From assembly GCA_045590395.1 (NCBI GenBank), contig JAZNQX010000011.1, positions 1 through 8,001 on the forward strand: a stretch of 8,001 bases of DNA, given 5' to 3'. Each line of letters begins with the position of its first letter. The first letter of the stretch is position 1. Source of the stretch: SIG607 sp045590395. GTDB taxonomy: Bacteria; Bacillota; Clostridia; Oscillospirales; Acutalibacteraceae. The notes below the pieces were generated by a model. That model ran no database searches. It had not been told where the DNA came from and worked only from the letters and a program-made list of their open reading frames with translations. Of the stretch, positions 6,367 through 8,001 are shown piece by piece. Position numbers and translations under genes: made by a program.

Positions 6367-6711
6367 TTATCGATGTATTAAAATGCCTTTCATAAACTGT
6401 GTTTCATTGTGTGTTTCGTATACTATTTTCTTTTCTTCTTCTGTGCATCCAATAAGTATTTTAATTTCTGAATCCTTCTTCATTAAATCAACAATACACA
6501 TTATTGCATCAACCTTTTTTTCGCTACTTCCTACCCACACATCTATTCCCGCACCATCCATAGATGATGTATCCTTTAAATATCCATAATCAACTCGATA
6601 AATGAAATCAGGATACTTGGGATGTGCAGTTCCTTTTGGTCTATCAATTATTATTTCAGAATTATTCACCAATTCATCTAATGCGTTCCAAAATTCAATA
6701 TTATATTGCAT
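6367..6711 (-). CDS. Short inorganic pyrophosphatase-like protein
   Basis: This 114-residue protein resembles a short Clostridia family usually labelled inorganic pyrophosphatase. Landmarks are DRPKGTAHPKYPDF (23-36), with the PKG of soluble family I enzymes, VDYGYLKDT (40-48), matching the usual Y/DYG strand, and DGAGIDVWVG (52-61) in place of D-G-D-P-x-D-V. The middle aspartate is an alanine (A54), and the later D-x-K of active enzymes reads DAI (68-70). It is also about 60 residues shorter than typical bacterial enzymes (about 175). Pyrophosphate hydrolysis is therefore doubtful; it may bind a phosphate compound or be a diverged enzyme. The ATG at 6711 was chosen because AGAGGA (6720-6725) sits 8 nt upstream; a TTG at 6729 has no such site. 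It starts 30 nt after the XRE gene stop and probably shares its transcript. Confidence 0.8.
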   Translation of the reverse strand: MQYNIEFWNALDELVNNSEIIIDRPKGTAHPKYPDFIYRVDYGYLKDTSSMDGAGIDVWVGSSEKKVDAIMCIVDLMKKDSEIKILIGCTEEEKKIVYETHNETQFMKGILIHR

Positions 6712-6741
6712 CTTGTCAATCCTCTGCAATTTCTAATTTTT

Positions 6742-7506
6742 CTATCTTTTCTTATAAACAACGAGTTCAGGGTTTTCACCGTTTTCTTCGTATGTGCAAA
6801 CAAGCAAAAAATCCATATTTGCAGCAATACCGAAACAACGCTCGCCGCCGAATTCACATTCAAGCTGATTGCCGAGATAGGTGGCGTTATCATCAAGAAA
6901 TTTAACAGTCTGTCCGTTGGGGAGACGGTATTCAAGATTGATATATCCGCCTACAAGTGCGTTGAGCTTTTCAACCTTCGGCATACTCTCAATATGCAAA
7001 TCATTGAATTCCTTGATAAGCTGTTCTTTGAACTCGTTGAACTTATCCGCACCGTCAAGATTTTTATATTGCTTCCAGTAATTCAGCTTCGGCAGCATAT
7101 CTTTCATATAAGAACGAGCCTGTTCCGAAGAAAACTCTTCGTTTGCCATATTCTGCACGCAGACCTCAATTAAATCATCCATATTATGATACATATATTC
7201 GCCGTCAGCATAGCACCATTTGCAGTATTCCTCGTTGAAAACACCGTCGGTTTCTTTGCTGATATTGCTGTCTTCAAGCGGCATACCGCAGCATTGGCAT
7301 ATAAGCTGTCTTGGAGAGCCCAAAAGAGTGTTGATTGAAACATCAAAGAGCTTTGATAAAAGCTTCAGAGTTTCCGTGTTAGGGGTTGTTTCACCGTTCT
7401 CCCATCGGCTGACTGCCTGGCGGGTAACAAAAACCTTTTCGGCAAGTTCATCCTGTGATAAACCTTTTTTAGTTCTCAGTTCAAGAATAATATCTTTAGA
7501 TTCCAT
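6742..7506 (-). CDS. XRE-family regulator with a zinc-ribbon domain
   Basis: This 254-residue protein begins with an XRE/Cro-type helix-turn-helix (residues about 1-62): LSQDELAEKVFVTRQAVSRW, then ENG, then a helix ending SINTLLG. A putative zinc ribbon follows, with ligands among C70, C72 and C73 (CQCCGMPL) and C95, C98 (YCKWC), matching a zinc-ribbon type known from small Firmicute proteins. A helical stretch (about 107-180) leads to a C-terminal beta-rich domain (about 184-254, with GGYINLEYRLPNG) that I cannot name. It likely senses a ligand or metal and represses its own operon; this is inference. The start has GAGGTGAT at 7513-7520, 6 nt before the ATG. A dyad covering its candidate -10 suggests autorepression. 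The pyrophosphatase-like gene lies 30 nt downstream on the same strand. Confidence 0.9.
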   Translation of the reverse strand: MESKDIILELRTKKGLSQDELAEKVFVTRQAVSRWENGETTPNTETLKLLSKLFDVSINTLLGSPRQLICQCCGMPLEDSNISKETDGVFNEEYCKWCYADGEYMYHNMDDLIEVCVQNMANEEFSSEQARSYMKDMLPKLNYWKQYKNLDGADKFNEFKEQLIKEFNDLHIESMPKVEKLNALVGGYINLEYRLPNGQTVKFLDDNATYLGNQLECEFGGERCFGIAANMDFLLVCTYEENGENPELVVYKKR

Positions 7507-7518
7507 ATTGTTATCACC

Positions 7519-7539
7519 TCAGTGTTATTTTATCACTGA
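7519..7539 (-). promoter_or_regulatory. Candidate extended -10 promoter inside an operator dyad
   Basis: On the minus strand TCAGTG and CACTGA form a perfect 6-bp inverted repeat around 9 nt (7519-7539). The dyad contains TGA-TAAAAT, an extended -10 element with TAAAAT at 7527-7532. I see no good -35 at the right distance. The left arm touches the ribosome binding site. A repressor bound here, most simply the XRE protein itself, would cover the promoter. Confidence 0.45.
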
Positions 7540-7555
7540 ATGATTTATTAAACAT

Positions 7556-7570
7556 GCAACTATCAGTTGC
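7556..7570. repeat. Short inverted repeat upstream of the XRE gene
   Basis: GCAACT (7556-7561) and AGTTGC (7565-7570) form a perfect 6-bp dyad around ATC. It lies between the TipAS stop and the XRE promoter candidate, 16 bp from the first dyad. It is too small for a terminator and has no U-tract; a second regulator site is possible. Confidence 0.35.
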
Positions 7571-7592
7571 TGTCAGTTCGATAAATTGAAAT

Positions 7593-8001
7593 TTACTTAC
7601 TGCAATACACCGCAATTGCTTCACAGATAAACGTAGCAGTACCGTCAGCGTGCTTATCAATGTTGTTCGTAAAGCGCTCGTCCGCTACATACATCTGACC
7701 GAGACTTGCCAGTATTTCGTTTGTACAAAGATAGTAATTCTCGGTGATATGGTTCTGCAGCATTTTTACAAGGTTTTGTGCTTCAGTGGAATCAGGACTT
7801 TCTTCCTTTCTCATGCAGAGTGCAAACTCTGCCATAATATGGTCCATTCCTTCGGCAAGATCATTCCACTTCTGCTTGGAGTAGTTCTTAGTCCGTTCTG
7901 CATGTTCCTTGTATGCATCCGTTTTGCCCCATTTTTCTCTGGCTTCAGCCTTATATTTTTCAAATTCGCTGTTATCGAATGCTGTCATAACATTTTCTCC
8001 T
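7593..8001 (-). CDS. TipAS drug-recognition domain, probably the C-terminal part of a MerR-family regulator (5' end outside window)
   Basis: Counting from the ATG at 7988, residues 10-130 match the TipAS antibiotic-recognition domain: EKWGKTDAYKEH (18-29), YSKQKWNDLAEGM (36-48), NYYLCTNEILASLGQMYVAD (84-103), ERF, then a closing helix. TipAS is an all-helical, globin-like domain that captures thiopeptides and other hydrophobic compounds; in TipA it is fused behind a MerR helix-turn-helix. The frame stays open to the window edge and the preceding residues GENV resemble the linker seen before this domain in full-length proteins, so I annotate a partial gene. However, AGGAG (7997-8001) lies 8 nt before the ATG at 7988, so a separate 131-residue TipAS product is also credible. 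C88 lies where a thiopeptide-reactive cysteine might be expected; I cannot verify equivalence. The gap to the XRE gene is 86 bp without a terminator, so partial co-transcription is possible. Confidence 0.88.
   Translation of the reverse strand, partial: GENVMTAFDNSEFEKYKAEAREKWGKTDAYKEHAERTKNYSKQKWNDLAEGMDHIMAEFALCMRKEESPDSTEAQNLVKMLQNHITENYYLCTNEILASLGQMYVADERFTNNIDKHADGTATFICEAIAVYCSK
7986..8001 (-). promoter_or_regulatory. Ribosome binding site and possible internal start for TipAS
   Basis: AGGAG (7997-8001) is followed 8 nt later by an in-frame ATG (7986-7988) exactly at the start of the TipAS domain. It either marks the true start of a stand-alone TipAS gene or allows a short second product from a longer MerR-TipAS gene. 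Confidence 0.45.

Noticed and set aside
6712..6729. TTG at 6729 as start of the pyrophosphatase-like gene
   Set aside because: The extra codons contain the AGAGGA that serves as the ribosome binding site for the ATG at 6711.
6706..7173. 155-codon plus-strand frame
   Set aside because: Antisense to the XRE regulator, whose helix-turn-helix and cysteine motifs are clear on the minus strand.
1..8001. CRISPR arrays, tRNA or rRNA genes, intact insertion sequences, riboswitches
   Set aside because: No repeat-spacer pattern, cloverleaf, rRNA-like stretch, transposase or conserved riboswitch core was seen on either strand.

Overview
The window looks like chromosomal DNA of a gut-type, fibre-degrading Firmicute of the Clostridia (Ruminococcus/Oscillospiraceae-like). 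The reasons are a GH5 beta-glucanase close to rumen and gut Clostridia enzymes, a GH78 alpha-L-rhamnosidase-like protein, strong AGGAGG-type ribosome binding sites, near-consensus sigma-A promoters, a Gram-positive LexA-type box, and small proteins I associate with gut Clostridia and their mobile elements. The assignment rests on recognised protein families and not on a database search.

Layout, left to right. (1) 1-1391, minus strand: the first 463 codons of a large polytopic membrane protein of unknown function, cut by the left edge. (2) 1392-1580: a divergent intergenic region with back-to-back promoters for the membrane protein and the next gene. (3) 1581-2666, plus: a membrane-anchored or exported GH5 endo-beta-glucanase with all the usual catalytic residues. 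(4) 2729-3092: a degraded module with a near-consensus promoter, a hairpin that would hide a ribosome binding site, a small conserved protein, and the out-of-frame C-terminal remnant of a SLOG-type protein. (5) 3167-3202: a hairpin between converging genes. (6) 3232-5577, minus: a large membrane-anchored GH78-like enzyme with its own promoter and an upstream tandem repeat. (7) 5762-6299, plus: a sigma-region-4-like helix-turn-helix protein whose promoter has a LexA-type box filling the -35/-10 spacer. (8) 6306-6339: a strong hairpin terminator, best read on the minus strand. (9) 6367-7506, minus: a probable two-gene operon of an XRE regulator with a zinc ribbon and a short pyrophosphatase-like protein. 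(10) 7593-8001, minus: a TipAS drug-recognition domain, probably the C-terminal half of a MerR-family regulator running off the right edge.

The two hydrolases would act outside the membrane on plant cell-wall material: GH5 on beta-glucan-type backbones, GH78 on rhamnosyl residues such as those of pectin. They are separate transcription units in opposite orientations, not a single utilisation operon. The GH78 gene is flanked by genes of mobile-element flavour (small ORF plus SLOG remnant on one side, sigma-like protein on the other), so it may sit in a decayed insertion. The right-hand third is regulatory and stress-related. The most interesting signals are regulatory: the LexA-type box inside a promoter, and the hairpin that should silence read-through transcripts but leave the local promoter's transcript free.
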